Notes: generated by a model not told the origin, from the sequence alone. Positions 10,246-20,543 are shown, numbered from the stretch's first letter. The stretch: 64,000 bases of DNA from Mesorhizobium sp. ORS 3324 (GCA_000824825.2 LM655192.1:109113-173112); one strand, 5' to 3'. Made by a program: numbers and translations.

Positions 10246-11889
10246 ATGAACAGGAACTACCTCATCCTCTTTCTGTTCAGCATCGTTATGACCGTCAGCG
10301 GGCTGGCAAGCCTGCCACCGGTCGACCGCGACGAATCCCGCTTCGTCCAGGCGACCAAACAGATGGTCGAGACCGGCGACTACATCGACATCCGCCTGCA
10401 GGACCAGACGCGCTACAAGAAGCCGATCGGCATCTATTGGCTGCAATCGGCGGCTGTGGCGCTGAGCGGCGAGGGCGCCGAAGCGCCGATCTGGGTCTAC
10501 CGCCTTGTCTCCATGCTCGGCATCGCGCTCGCCGTCGTCGGCATCGGCTGGACGGGGACGAAACTCTTCGGCGCCAATGCGGGGCTTGCCGCCGGCCTGA
10601 TGATGGCGGGAATCTTCGCCACCGCTTTCGAGGGCCGCGACGCCAAGACGGACGCCATGCTGCTCGCCTGCTGCGTGGCCGCGCAGGGTGCGCTGGCGCA
10701 GGTCTATCTGGCGGCGCGTCGCAACGAGCCGGTTGCCGCCCATCTGCCCTGGATCTTCTGGATCGCGCAAGGGCTGGGCATCCTGATCAAGGGGCCGGTC
10801 ACGCCGCTCCTGTCGTTGCTCACGGCCGCCGCGCTGTTTGCCTTCGAGCGCGACTGGCGCTGGCTTTTGAAGCTGAAGCTGGTGCGCGGTGTCGCAATCG
10901 TGCTCGCCATCGTGCTGCCATGGCTCATCCTGATCAGTTGGAAGAGCGGCGGCGCCTTCTTCCAGGAGGCGGTCGGCAAGGACATGTTGAACAAGGTGGC
11001 GCAAGGCGAGGAGTCGCACGGCCTGCCGCCCGGCTTCTACATGCTCACCTATTCGCTGTTCATGTGGCCCTTCGGCCTGATCGCGGTCGGCGCAGGCCTT
11101 CAGGCCATCAACCGCTTCTGGGACGACCCGCGCCTGCGCTTCTGCCTTGCCTGGTATATCCCGTTCTGGCTGGTGTTCGAGGCGATCCCGACCAAGCTGC
11201 CGCACTATGTGATGCCGGCCTATCCGGGTATGGCGCTGCTGATCGGCTGGCTGCTCACCCTGCCGGCGGACAAGGCCAACGCGCCATTGAAGCGCTGGCA
11301 GACCTGGCTGTGGTGGTCGACAGCCTTCGGCGTTGCCGTCGTGTCGATCGGGCTGGCCGCAGTGTGCATCGGGGCGCCGATCTATGTCGCCAAAACCTTT
11401 TCCTGGTGGAGCATTCCGGCGGCGATTGCCGCGCTCGTCACCGGCTATCTGGCCTTTCCGCGCCAATTGCAGGTTCCGCTCGGACGCATCGCGGCTATCG
11501 CGGTCGGCGCCGGCATCACCTTCAGCCTGCTGTTCGGCGTCATCGCGCCGTCGCTGAAGCCGATCTGGCTGAGCCCCGCCATCAAGGCTGCGTTCGATGC
11601 CAACCGCCCATGCGATACTACCGTGCTCGCCTCGTCGCCCTATCACGAGCCGAGCCTGGTGTTCTTGGTCGGCACCAATACGGTGCTGACCGACGTCGAC
11701 GGCATCGCAAAGCACCTGGCTGCCAATCCGGCCTGCGCGCTGGGGCTCGCCCCGGTCAAGGAAGAGCAGAAGCTCGACGAGCTGCTTGCCGGGCAGGGCA
11801 AGTCGGTCAAGCGTCTTATCGAGATCGATGGCCTCAACTATTCGTCAGGAGACAAGCTGGCGCTCGGCCTCTATCGGGTGGCCCCGTGA
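10246..11889 (+). CDS. GT39-family (ArnT/RgtA-like) membrane glycosyltransferase
   Basis: The protein of about 547 aa is polytopic, with about 11 hydrophobic segments. The first periplasmic loop carries PPVDRDESRF, the acidic motif of the GT-C/ArnT family, followed by an RYKKPIGIYWLQ segment also seen in ArnT-like enzymes. Such enzymes move a sugar from a polyprenyl-phosphate carrier to lipid A, core or another acceptor at the periplasmic face. In rhizobia, relatives include the RgtA-D galacturonosyltransferases. The ATG at 10246 begins MNRNYLILFLFS, a natural first membrane helix. A PAP2 phosphatase follows 6 bases later, so the two are probably cotranscribed. Donor and acceptor are unknown. 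Confidence 0.85.
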   Translation: MNRNYLILFLFSIVMTVSGLASLPPVDRDESRFVQATKQMVETGDYIDIRLQDQTRYKKPIGIYWLQSAAVALSGEGAEAPIWVYRLVSMLGIALAVVGIGWTGTKLFGANAGLAAGLMMAGIFATAFEGRDAKTDAMLLACCVAAQGALAQVYLAARRNEPVAAHLPWIFWIAQGLGILIKGPVTPLLSLLTAAALFAFERDWRWLLKLKLVRGVAIVLAIVLPWLILISWKSGGAFFQEAVGKDMLNKVAQGEESHGLPPGFYMLTYSLFMWPFGLIAVGAGLQAINRFWDDPRLRFCLAWYIPFWLVFEAIPTKLPHYVMPAYPGMALLIGWLLTLPADKANAPLKRWQTWLWWSTAFGVAVVSIGLAAVCIGAPIYVAKTFSWWSIPAAIAALVTGYLAFPRQLQVPLGRIAAIAVGAGITFSLLFGVIAPSLKPIWLSPAIKAAFDANRPCDTTVLASSPYHEPSLVFLVGTNTVLTDVDGIAKHLAANPACALGLAPVKEEQKLDELLAGQGKSVKRLIEIDGLNYSSGDKLALGLYRVAP

Positions 11890-11895
11890 GGAATA

Positions 11896-12780
11896 GTGTC
11901 GGGCCTCGAACGGCGCTATAGGCCTAACATGTCCGCCGTCGCCCTTTACCGCCGCTCGCTTGGCAATTTCCTCGACACGATCGCTATCGTGAAGCGGCGC
12001 TTTGCCGCGCGCCCGGCGCGCTATCCGGAGATCGCATGGTCAGTCTGGGCACTCGCCTGGGCGCTGCTGGCGGCGGCCGCTTTCCTCGGCCTGGACAGCG
12101 CCGCCGGCAGGATGCGTGGCGAGTGGTCGCCAGGCTTCGTTCATTTCACCGACTTCTTCACGGATTTCGGCCTGGGCGGTTGGTATCTCATTCCCGCGGC
12201 TCTCTGTCTCGTCGCTGCCAATCTGACTGACTGGCGGCGCCTCTCTCGGCAAACGCGCCTGTTTGTCTACAACTGGACCTGCTTTGCCTTCCTGGTGCTT
12301 TGCGCGGTCGGTCTTTCCGGGCTGGCGGTCAATCTCTTGAAATACGGCATCGGCCGCGCCCGGCCGCTCTATTTCGACAGTTTTGGCGTTCTATCCTTGC
12401 ATCCCTTCGCCATGGATGCGCGCTTCGCCGGCTTTCCGTCCGGCCACGCCACCACGATGGGCGCGGTGTTCGGCATCCTGCTGCTTCTCTTCCCGAGGCG
12501 CTGGCATACCGCGCTGGCGGTTACCGCCTGCATCGCTTCGACGCGCGTCTTCGTCGGCGCGCATTATCCGAGCGACACGGTGGCCGGCTTCGGGCTCGGC
12601 CTTGCCTTCGCGATTGTCTCAGGGCTGGTCTTCGCGCGGCTGGGTTTCATCTTCCAGCGGCCGTCGTCGACGCGGCCGGTGCCGAAGCGCACTTTCCGGC
12701 TGCGATGGTCGAGCGTGCCGAAGGACAGAATAGCACCGGCCAGGCGAAGCCGGGAGCAATTGTCGGCTGACCAGTCCTGA
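11896..12780 (+). CDS. PAP2-family membrane phosphatase
   Basis: The product (294 aa from GTG 11896, or 283 aa from ATG 11929) has about six membrane segments. It contains all three PAP2 catalytic motifs: KYGIGRARP, PSGH, and STRVFVGAHYPSD with the catalytic histidine. These enzymes remove phosphate from lipid phosphates. In rhizobia the family includes LpxE and LpxF (lipid A phosphatases) and undecaprenyl-pyrophosphatases. Immediate linkage to a GT39 transferase suggests either lipid A modification or recycling of the polyprenyl carrier released by the transferase. The cytoplasmic C-terminal tail is basic and probably disordered. Confidence 0.9.
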   Translation: MSGLERRYRPNMSAVALYRRSLGNFLDTIAIVKRRFAARPARYPEIAWSVWALAWALLAAAAFLGLDSAAGRMRGEWSPGFVHFTDFFTDFGLGGWYLIPAALCLVAANLTDWRRLSRQTRLFVYNWTCFAFLVLCAVGLSGLAVNLLKYGIGRARPLYFDSFGVLSLHPFAMDARFAGFPSGHATTMGAVFGILLLLFPRRWHTALAVTACIASTRVFVGAHYPSDTVAGFGLGLAFAIVSGLVFARLGFIFQRPSSTRPVPKRTFRLRWSSVPKDRIAPARRSREQLSADQS

Positions 12781-12803
12781 GGTCAGCCGAAACCGCCTTC
12801 GGT

Positions 12804-13478
12804 TTATCTCAGCCGCTTCGGCCGCGGATCGGCGAGCTCGCCCGCCAGCCGCCGGTCGAGATAGTCGGCGCATTCCTCGATCAGCAGTTCGGCGTGGTTG
12901 GCGAAGAAATGGTTCGCGCCGGGGATCGTCTTTTGCGTGATGGTGATGCCCTTTTGCGTGTGCAGCTTGTCGACCAGCGTCTGCACATCCTTGGGCGGCG
13001 CGACCTTGTCGGCATCGCCGTGGATGATGAGGCCGGACGAAGGGCAGGGCGCCAGGAAGGAGAAGTCGTAGGTGTTGGGCTGCGGGGCGACAGAGATGAA
13101 GCCTTCGATCTCGGGCCGGCGCATCAGAAGCTGCATGCCGATCCACGAGCCGAAGGAGTAGCCGGCGACCCAGCAGCTCTTGGAATCCGGATGCAGCGAC
13201 TGCACCCAATCGAGCGCGGCGGCCGCGTCCGACAATTCGCCGGTGCCGTGGTCGAACTCGCCCTGACTGCGGCCGATGCCGCGGAAATTGAAGCGAAGCG
13301 TGGTGAAATCGCGCTTCTGGAACATATAGAAGAGGTCGTAGACGATCTTGTTGTTCATCGTGCCGCCGAATTGCGGGTGCGGATGCAGCACAATGGCGAT
13401 CGGCGCGCTCTTTTCTTTCGAGGGCTGATAACGTCCCTCCAGGCGACCAGCCGGACCGGCGAAAATGACCTCAGGCAT
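12804..13478 (-). CDS. Alpha/beta hydrolase (COG2945-like)
   Basis: This 224-aa protein has the short alpha/beta-hydrolase layout without a lid. HPHPQFGGTMNNKIV forms the first strand and oxyanion loop, RGIGRSQG follows, and the nucleophile elbow is GYSFGS. The acid lies in HGDADKVAP, and the catalytic histidine is in GANHFF. The ATG at 13478 (MPEVIFAGPAGRLEG) was chosen over an in-frame upstream start because the family begins there. Substrate is unknown; relatives are annotated as dienelactone-hydrolase-like esterases. The gene is divergent from the suf operon, and the iron-type site at 13582-13598 lies between them. Confidence 0.88.
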   Translation of the reverse strand: MPEVIFAGPAGRLEGRYQPSKEKSAPIAIVLHPHPQFGGTMNNKIVYDLFYMFQKRDFTTLRFNFRGIGRSQGEFDHGTGELSDAAAALDWVQSLHPDSKSCWVAGYSFGSWIGMQLLMRRPEIEGFISVAPQPNTYDFSFLAPCPSSGLIIHGDADKVAPPKDVQTLVDKLHTQKGITITQKTIPGANHFFANHAELLIEECADYLDRRLAGELADPRPKRLR

Positions 13479-13581
13479 AAAATACTCCACGTGGCATACG
13501 AAGGCGCAAGCCTGGAACTCTTCCTTTGGCCCCAAGTCTTCTGTGGCCTTGACGCCGGGCAAGCGTCTTCCTAGAAGCTAG

Positions 13582-13598
13582 TTTAGAATTGTTCAAAA
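13582..13598. promoter_or_regulatory. ICE-box-like site, candidate Irr operator
   Basis: TTTAGAA-TTG-TTCAAAA matches the rhizobial iron control element (TTTAGAA-N3-TTCTAAA, the Irr-binding motif) at 13 of 14 specified positions. It lies 134 bases before the first suf gene and about 100 bases before the divergent hydrolase. Irr control of suf genes is known in the Rhizobiales. Binding here is inferred. Confidence 0.6.
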
Positions 13599-13731
13599 CT
13601 GGGTGGCCGAAACCTATAGGTCCGGCCGCCCGCGCCGCAAGCCGGGTAAATAGGACGGCTTGCCTTGCAATTTCAAGGAAATAACGCGCTATCCTCGCGG
13701 AATGGCTGCTGACAGGATCGACTGAAGGAAA

Positions 13732-14892
13732 ATGGCCGCAACTCGCGCCTATCTCGACTACAACGCCAGCGCGCCTCTGCTTCCAGATGCACGTGCTGCG
13801 GTGGTCGCTGCGCTCGATGCCGCCAATCCATCGTCGGTCCACGCCGAGGGTCGCGCGGCGCGCCGGCAGATCGAGGACGCCAGGCGCGACGTGGCAAGGC
13901 TGGTCAATGCCAGGCCCGAGCATGTCGTGTTCACTTCCGGCGCCACCGAAGGCGCATCGATGCTGCTTAGCCCCGACTGGCAGATGGGACGCGGCGGCAT
14001 CCGCATGACCCATCTCTATGTCTCCGAGGCCGACCACCCCTGCCTGCTGAGCGGCGGGCGCTTCGCGGCAGAACAGGTGACGCGGATCGGCGTCGACCGA
14101 AACGGAATTGCCGATGTCGAAGCGCTGACCAAGGCGCTCTCCGCGCATGACAAGGCCGCCGGCCTGCCGCTGGTGGCGATCCATGCCGCCAACAACGAGA
14201 CGGGGGTGATCCAGCCAGTCGGCCGCATCGCCGAGATCGTGAAGGCAGCGGGCGGTGTGCTCGTCGTCGACGCCGTCCAGGCGGCTGGGCGGATTCCGAT
14301 CGACGTTTCAGCCGGTTATGCCGACTACCTGATCCTGTCCTCGCACAAGATCGGCGGCCCGAAGGGCGTCGGCGCGATCGTCGCTCAGGCCGACCTGATG
14401 ATGCCGAAGCCGCTGATCAACGGCGGCGGCCAGGAGAAGGGCCATCGTGCAGGCACCGAGAATCTTCCCGGCATTGCCGGTTTCGGCGCCGCGGCGCGGG
14501 CAGCGCTCGCAGGTCTGGACGACGTGGACGCGGTCGCGCGGCGCCGCGATGAGGTCGAGGCGATCGTTCGAGAGCTTGCCCCTGACGCGGAAATCTTTGG
14601 AGCGGCAGCGCCAAGGCTTGCCAACACGACATTCTTCGCTATTCCCGGCATCAAGGCCGAGACGGCGCAGATCGCCTTCGATCTTGCAGGTGTCGCGCTG
14701 TCGGCCGGCTCGGCCTGCTCGTCGGGGAAGGTCGGACCGAGCCACGTGCTCAAGGCGATGGGGCATGGCGACAGCCTTGGCGCCTTGCGGGTCTCGATCG
14801 GCCGCGCGACCGGTGCTGAGGAAATCGGGATGTTCCGGACAGCGCTGGCGGGAATAGTCGCCCGGCGGGCCGGCAAGGAAAAAGCCGCCTGA
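13732..14892 (+). CDS. Cysteine desulfurase, IscS/NifS-like, first suf gene
   Basis: The 386-aa product is a PLP fold-type I enzyme. The PLP lysine is in SSHKIGGPKGVGAI, and the catalytic cysteine is in GSACSSGKVGPSHVLKAMG, the long mobile loop of group I (IscS/NifS) desulfurases. It takes sulfur from cysteine as an enzyme persulfide for Fe-S assembly. A clear ribosome site (AAGGA) precedes the ATG. It heads the suf operon, which carries a second, SufS-type desulfurase further down. It is separated from sufB by a 184-base structured leader. Confidence 0.93.
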   Translation: MAATRAYLDYNASAPLLPDARAAVVAALDAANPSSVHAEGRAARRQIEDARRDVARLVNARPEHVVFTSGATEGASMLLSPDWQMGRGGIRMTHLYVSEADHPCLLSGGRFAAEQVTRIGVDRNGIADVEALTKALSAHDKAAGLPLVAIHAANNETGVIQPVGRIAEIVKAAGGVLVVDAVQAAGRIPIDVSAGYADYLILSSHKIGGPKGVGAIVAQADLMMPKPLINGGGQEKGHRAGTENLPGIAGFGAAARAALAGLDDVDAVARRRDEVEAIVRELAPDAEIFGAAAPRLANTTFFAIPGIKAETAQIAFDLAGVALSAGSACSSGKVGPSHVLKAMGHGDSLGALRVSIGRATGAEEIGMFRTALAGIVARRAGKEKAA

Positions 14893-14946
14893 GGGCGGCG
14901 AAGGGAATCAGGCCATAGGCCTGGTAGAGTGGTGTGCTTCAAATTG

Positions 14947-15059
14947 GCCGGGTGAATTCCCGGCGGAAACACACTATATGCAGACTACGCCGCCTGGGTT
15001 GCCATGAGCAGCCCTTTCGCGGTGCCATAGTTTGAAAACTGCCGGGCCTTGACCCCGGC
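14947..15059 (+). promoter_or_regulatory. sufB leader with two interchangeable hairpins
   Basis: The 184-base gap before sufB contains two stem-loops with the same arms: GCCGGG/CCCGGC at 14947-14964 and again at 15041-15059. The second ends two bases before the sufB ribosome site (GAGGATGGAG). Because the arms are identical, the left arm of the first can pair with the right arm of the second, giving a mutually exclusive fold. A regulatory role is inferred; no known riboswitch class was recognised. Confidence 0.4.
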
Positions 15060-15076
15060 GAGGATGGAGAACGCTT

Positions 15077-16594
<1,518 letters not shown>

Positions 16595-16620
16595 CCGCAA
16601 AAGATATTCAGGAAAAAATT

Positions 16621-17376
16621 ATGCTTGAGATCAAGAATTTGCATGCCCGCATCGTCGATGACGGCACCGAGATCATCCGCGGGCTGGACCTGACGGTCAA
16701 AGCCGGCGAGGTCGCGGCCATCATGGGTCCGAACGGTTCGGGCAAGTCGACGCTGTCCTACATCCTCGCCGGCCGCGAGGACTATGAGGTGACCGAAGGA
16801 GACATCCTCTATAACGGCCAGTCGATCCTGGAACTGGATCCGGCCGAGCGCGCAGCTGCCGGCATCTTCCTCGCCTTCCAGTATCCGATGGAGATACCGG
16901 GCGTCGCGACCATGGAATTCCTGAAGGTGGCGATGAACGAGCAGCGCAAGGCGCGCGGCGAGGAGCCGCTGAAGGTGCCGGAATTCCTGAAGCGCGTGAA
17001 GGAAGCCGCCGCCTCGCTCAACATGGACATGAACATGCTGAAGCGGCCGCTCAATGTCGGCTTCTCCGGCGGTGAGAAGAAGCGCGCCGAGATCCTGCAG
17101 ATGAAGCTCTTGGAGCCGAAGCTCTGCGTGCTCGACGAGACCGATTCCGGCCTCGATATCGACGCGCTCAAGATCGTCGCCGACGGCGTCAACGCTCTGC
17201 GCTCGCCGGAGCGGGCAATCGTCGTCATCACCCACTACCAGCGCCTGCTCGAGCACATCGTGCCGGACAGCGTGCACGTGCTCTACAAGGGGCAGGTCAT
17301 CAAGTCGGGCGACAAGTCGCTGGCGCTCGATCTCGAAACCAACGGCTATGCCGGTGTGATCGGTGAAGCCGCGTGA
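16621..17376 (+). CDS. sufC: Fe-S assembly ATPase SufC
   Basis: The 251-aa product is an ABC-type ATPase with Walker A GPNGSGKST, a Q-loop in FLAFQYPMEIPGV, signature FSGGEKKR and Walker B CVLDETDSGLDID. The ETDSGLD form of Walker B and the D-loop is diagnostic for SufC. It binds SufB and SufD and drives the conformational change needed for cluster assembly. The frame continues upstream into sufB, but ATG 16621 gives the canonical MLEIKNLHARI start. Confidence 0.98.
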   Translation: MLEIKNLHARIVDDGTEIIRGLDLTVKAGEVAAIMGPNGSGKSTLSYILAGREDYEVTEGDILYNGQSILELDPAERAAAGIFLAFQYPMEIPGVATMEFLKVAMNEQRKARGEEPLKVPEFLKRVKEAAASLNMDMNMLKRPLNVGFSGGEKKRAEILQMKLLEPKLCVLDETDSGLDIDALKIVADGVNALRSPERAIVVITHYQRLLEHIVPDSVHVLYKGQVIKSGDKSLALDLETNGYAGVIGEAA

Positions 17377-17401
17377 GATGAGGCCGAGTGAGGCGAGAGC
17401 A

Positions 17402-18682
17402 ATGAACATGCATGCACAGCCCCAGCGCACATTGGCCGAGACGGCATTGATCGATGCCTTCGGCGAGCGGCTGTCGCTGCTGCCCGGCGACGGCGCGGTT
17501 ATGACGAAGCGCGATGACGCGATCGAGGCCATCAAGCACGGCCTGCCGACGCGGCGCATCGAGTCTTGGCACTATACGGACCTGCGCCGCATGCTGACGA
17601 AGGTGCCGGTCTTCGAAGCCGATGCGGTCGCGAAGGCGCTCGAGCCGGTTCTGGACGGTGCCGCCGTTCTGCCGGTGCTGAACGGCGTTTCAAGCACCAA
17701 GATGCCCGAGATCGAGGGCGTCACCGTGCAGCGCCTGTCGGAAAAGCTCACCGACGGCAGCGTCGCGCCCGGGCTCGATCGCTATGGCGCCGATGACGCG
17801 ATCGGCGCGCTGAACACGGCCTTCGTCGCCGACGGCTATTTCGTCGACATCGCCGACGGCACTGAGCTGGAAAACGCGATCGAGCTGCAGAACCTGCAGG
17901 CCGGCGGTCAGGCGCATGTGCGGCTGCTGGCGCGCGTCGGCGCCGGCGCCAAGGCGATCATCGTCGAGCGCCAGGCGGGCGAGGCAGACGAAAACGGCGG
18001 GGCGCTCGTCAGCTCGGTCAGCCAACTGGTTATCGGCGAGGGCGCCGAAGTGACCTGGCTGATCGTGCAGGAACAGCCGGACACGGCCACCCACCTCGCC
18101 CAGTTCAAGGCGCATCTCGGCAAGGATGCGAAGCTGACGCTGTTCGTCATGAACGCCGGCGGCAAGCTGGTCCGCCAGGAGGTCGTGGTCAGGACGACGG
18201 GCGAAGGCGCGGATTTCAAGCTGCGCGGCATCAATCTGCTGGCCGGCGACACGCATACCGACACCACCATGGTGCTCGACCATGCCGTGCCGCACACGAG
18301 CTCGACGGAAGTGATGCGCAACGTGGTGACGGGCCGGGCGCGCGGCGTCTTCCAGGGTCGCATCAACGTCCACCAGTATGCGCAGAAGACCAACGCCAAG
18401 ATGGCTTGCAACACGCTGCTTCTGTCGGACGACGGCGAGTTCTCGACCAAGCCGGAGCTGGAAATCTTCGCGGACGACGTCGTCTGCGGCCATGGCGCCA
18501 CCGTCACCGAGATCGACCACGACCATCTGTTTTACCTGATGGCGCGCGGCATCGACGAGAAGACGGCGCGCGGGCTGTTGGTGAAGGCCTTCGTGGCGGA
18601 AGTGATCGAGGAACTCGAAGACGACGCGCTAGTCGACGCGCTCGAAGCGCGGCTCGACGGCTGGTTTTTGACGCACGGGTGA
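17402..18682 (+). CDS. sufD: Fe-S cluster assembly protein SufD
   Basis: The 426-aa product has the SufD beta-helix core: RGVFQGRINVHQYAQKTNAKMACNTLL-like architecture near the middle and CGHGATVTEIDHDHLFYLMARG at the end, with the conserved histidine of the SufB-SufD cluster site. ATG 17402 (MNMHAQPQRT) follows a GAGGCGAGAG ribosome site. An in-frame ATG at 17363 would overlap sufC by 14 bases and is less likely. The next gene, sufS, is reached only after a palindromic repeat. Confidence 0.96.
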   Translation: MNMHAQPQRTLAETALIDAFGERLSLLPGDGAVMTKRDDAIEAIKHGLPTRRIESWHYTDLRRMLTKVPVFEADAVAKALEPVLDGAAVLPVLNGVSSTKMPEIEGVTVQRLSEKLTDGSVAPGLDRYGADDAIGALNTAFVADGYFVDIADGTELENAIELQNLQAGGQAHVRLLARVGAGAKAIIVERQAGEADENGGALVSSVSQLVIGEGAEVTWLIVQEQPDTATHLAQFKAHLGKDAKLTLFVMNAGGKLVRQEVVVRTTGEGADFKLRGINLLAGDTHTDTTMVLDHAVPHTSSTEVMRNVVTGRARGVFQGRINVHQYAQKTNAKMACNTLLLSDDGEFSTKPELEIFADDVVCGHGATVTEIDHDHLFYLMARGIDEKTARGLLVKAFVAEVIEELEDDALVDALEARLDGWFLTHG

Positions 18683-18710
18683 AAAGCAGTCGAGGCTTGG
18701 CCTCGACCGC

Positions 18711-18831
18711 ACCCCTCATCCGTCTTGGCGCTACGCGCCAATCCACCTTCTCCCACAAGGGGAGAAGGTAAGCGCTAGACCTTCTCCCCTTGTGGGAGAA
18801 GGTGGCCGAGCGAAGCTCGGTCGGATGAGGA
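18711..18831. repeat. Palindromic intergenic repeat (family A) inside suf operon
   Basis: Two 25-base units at 18745-18769 and 18779-18803 are exact reverse complements separated by 9 bases. Each unit is itself nearly palindromic (CCTTCTCCC..GGGAGAAGG). CCTCATCCG and CGGATGAGG flank the pair as outer arms. The same building blocks recur at 21004-21156, 29038-29190 and 51710-51740. The element sits between sufD and sufS and would fold into a strong hairpin in the operon mRNA. Confidence 0.85.
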
Positions 18832-18872
18832 GTGTTGGAAGGATCGCGGCCCCGGCCGGCAAGGACTTCGAA

Positions 18873-20114
18873 ATGGACCAGAAGATCGAAACCGCTCCCT
18901 ATGATGTCGAGGCGATCCGCCGCGATTTCCCGATCCTGTCGCGCCAGGTCTACGGTAAACCGCTGGTCTATCTCGACAACGGCGCCTCGGCGCAGAAGCC
19001 GCAGGTGGTGCTCGACACGATTCAGCACGCCTATTCCCAGGAATATGCCAACGTCCATCGTGGCCTGCATTTCCTGTCTAATGCCGCGACCGACGCCTAT
19101 GAGAAGGCGCGGGAGACTGTGCGCCGCTTCCTCAACGCGCCGAGCACCGACAATATCGTCTTCACCTCAAACACGACCTCGGCGATCAACACCGTCGCCT
19201 ATGGTTGGGGCATGCCCAGGATCGGCGAGGGCGACGAGATCGTGATCTCGATCATGGAGCACCACTCCAACATCGTCCCCTGGCATTTCATCCGCGAGCG
19301 CCAGGGCGCGAAGCTGGTCTGGGTGCCGGTCGACGATCTCGGCGCCTTCCATATCGAGGAATTCGAGAAGCGGCTGACCGACCGCACCAAGCTCGTCGCC
19401 ATCACCCACATGTCCAACGCGCTGGGCACGGTGACGCCGATCAAGGAGATCGTGCGCATAGCGCATACGCGCGGCATTCCGGTGCTGGTCGACGGCAGCC
19501 AGAGCGCGGTGCACATGCCGATCGACGTGCAGGATCTCGACTGCGACTTCTTCGTCTTCACCGGCCACAAGGTCTACGGTCCGTCCGGCATCGGCGTGCT
19601 CTACGGCAAGAAGCATCTCTTGGAAGAGATGCGGCCCTTCATGGGCGGCGGCGAGATGATCGAGGAGGTGACGCAGGACATCGTCACCTACAACGAGCCG
19701 CCGCACCGTTTCGAGGCCGGCACGCCGCCGATCGTGCAGGCGATTGGGCTTGGCGCGGCGCTGGACTATATGGAAAAGATCGGCCGCGAGCGCATCGCCG
19801 CGCACGAGGCGGACCTCAAAAATTACGCGCATGAGCGACTGCGCGCGATCAACTCGCTGCGCATCTTCGGCGACGCGCCGGGCAAGGGCGCCATCATCTC
19901 GTTCGAACTGCAGGGCATTCATGCGCATGACGTGTCGATGGTGATCGATCGGCAGGGTGTCGCGGTCCGCGCCGGCACCCATTGCGCCCAGCCGCTGTTG
20001 AAACGCTTCGGCGTGACCTCCACATGCAGGGCATCGTTCGGCATGTACAACACCAGGGCCGAAGTCGACGCTTTGGCCGATGCGCTGGAAAAGGCGCGGA
20101 AATTCTTCGGGTGA
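18873..20114 (+). CDS. sufS: Cysteine desulfurase SufS
   Basis: This 413-aa group II cysteine desulfurase has the PLP lysine in FTGHKVYGPSGIGVLYGKK and the catalytic cysteine in RAGTHCAQPLL, the short rigid loop of SufS/CsdA enzymes. ATG 18873 (MDQKIETAPYDVEAIRRDFP) gives the standard N-terminus. It supplies sulfur for SufBC2D, usually with a SufE or SufU partner; neither partner gene is in this window. sufT starts 5 bases after the stop. Confidence 0.97.
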   Translation: MDQKIETAPYDVEAIRRDFPILSRQVYGKPLVYLDNGASAQKPQVVLDTIQHAYSQEYANVHRGLHFLSNAATDAYEKARETVRRFLNAPSTDNIVFTSNTTSAINTVAYGWGMPRIGEGDEIVISIMEHHSNIVPWHFIRERQGAKLVWVPVDDLGAFHIEEFEKRLTDRTKLVAITHMSNALGTVTPIKEIVRIAHTRGIPVLVDGSQSAVHMPIDVQDLDCDFFVFTGHKVYGPSGIGVLYGKKHLLEEMRPFMGGGEMIEEVTQDIVTYNEPPHRFEAGTPPIVQAIGLGAALDYMEKIGRERIAAHEADLKNYAHERLRAINSLRIFGDAPGKGAIISFELQGIHAHDVSMVIDRQGVAVRAGTHCAQPLLKRFGVTSTCRASFGMYNTRAEVDALADALEKARKFFG

Positions 20115-20119
20115 CGACC

Positions 20120-20506
20120 ATGGATGATGTGAGCACCACCGCAGAGACCGCCCCGGCCGCGAACGGCGTCGTCGCAGCCTCGGCGATCCCCGCCGATGAG
20201 CTGGCGCGGCTGACCGACGACATCGTGTCGGCGCTGAAGACGGTCTACGACCCGGAAATCCCGGCCGACATCTACGAGCTCGGCCTGGTCTACAGGATCG
20301 ACATCGAGGACGACCGCACGGTCAAGATCGACATGACGCTGACCGCGCCGGGCTGTCCCGTGGCCGGCGAAATGCCGGGCTGGGTCGAGAACGCGGTCGG
20401 CGCCGTCGAAGGCGTTTCGGGCGTCGAGGTCAACATGGTCTTCGATCCGCCGTGGACGCCGGACCGCATGTCGGAAGAGGCGCAGGTCGCGGTCGGATGG
20501 TACTAA
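20120..20506 (+). CDS. sufT: SUF-associated MIP18/DUF59 protein SufT
   Basis: The 128-aa product is a DUF59 (MIP18-like) protein. It contains the conserved YDPEIPADIYELGLVY segment, the LTAPGCPVAG motif with its single conserved cysteine, and MVFDPPWTPDRMSEEA. SufT proteins help mature Fe-S proteins, particularly under high iron-sulfur demand. The gene begins 5 bases after sufS, consistent with coupling. Confidence 0.95.
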   Translation: MDDVSTTAETAPAANGVVAASAIPADELARLTDDIVSALKTVYDPEIPADIYELGLVYRIDIEDDRTVKIDMTLTAPGCPVAGEMPGWVENAVGAVEGVSGVEVNMVFDPPWTPDRMSEEAQVAVGWY

Positions 20507-20543
20507 GCGACAACCCGACAAAGACTGGTTGGCTTGCAGCAAA

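Noticed and set aside
9889..11715. A leftward open frame of about 600 codons opposite the GT39 gene
   Set aside because: Composition is dominated by Arg, Gln, Asp and Gly without domains, and the opposite strand encodes a clear membrane enzyme.
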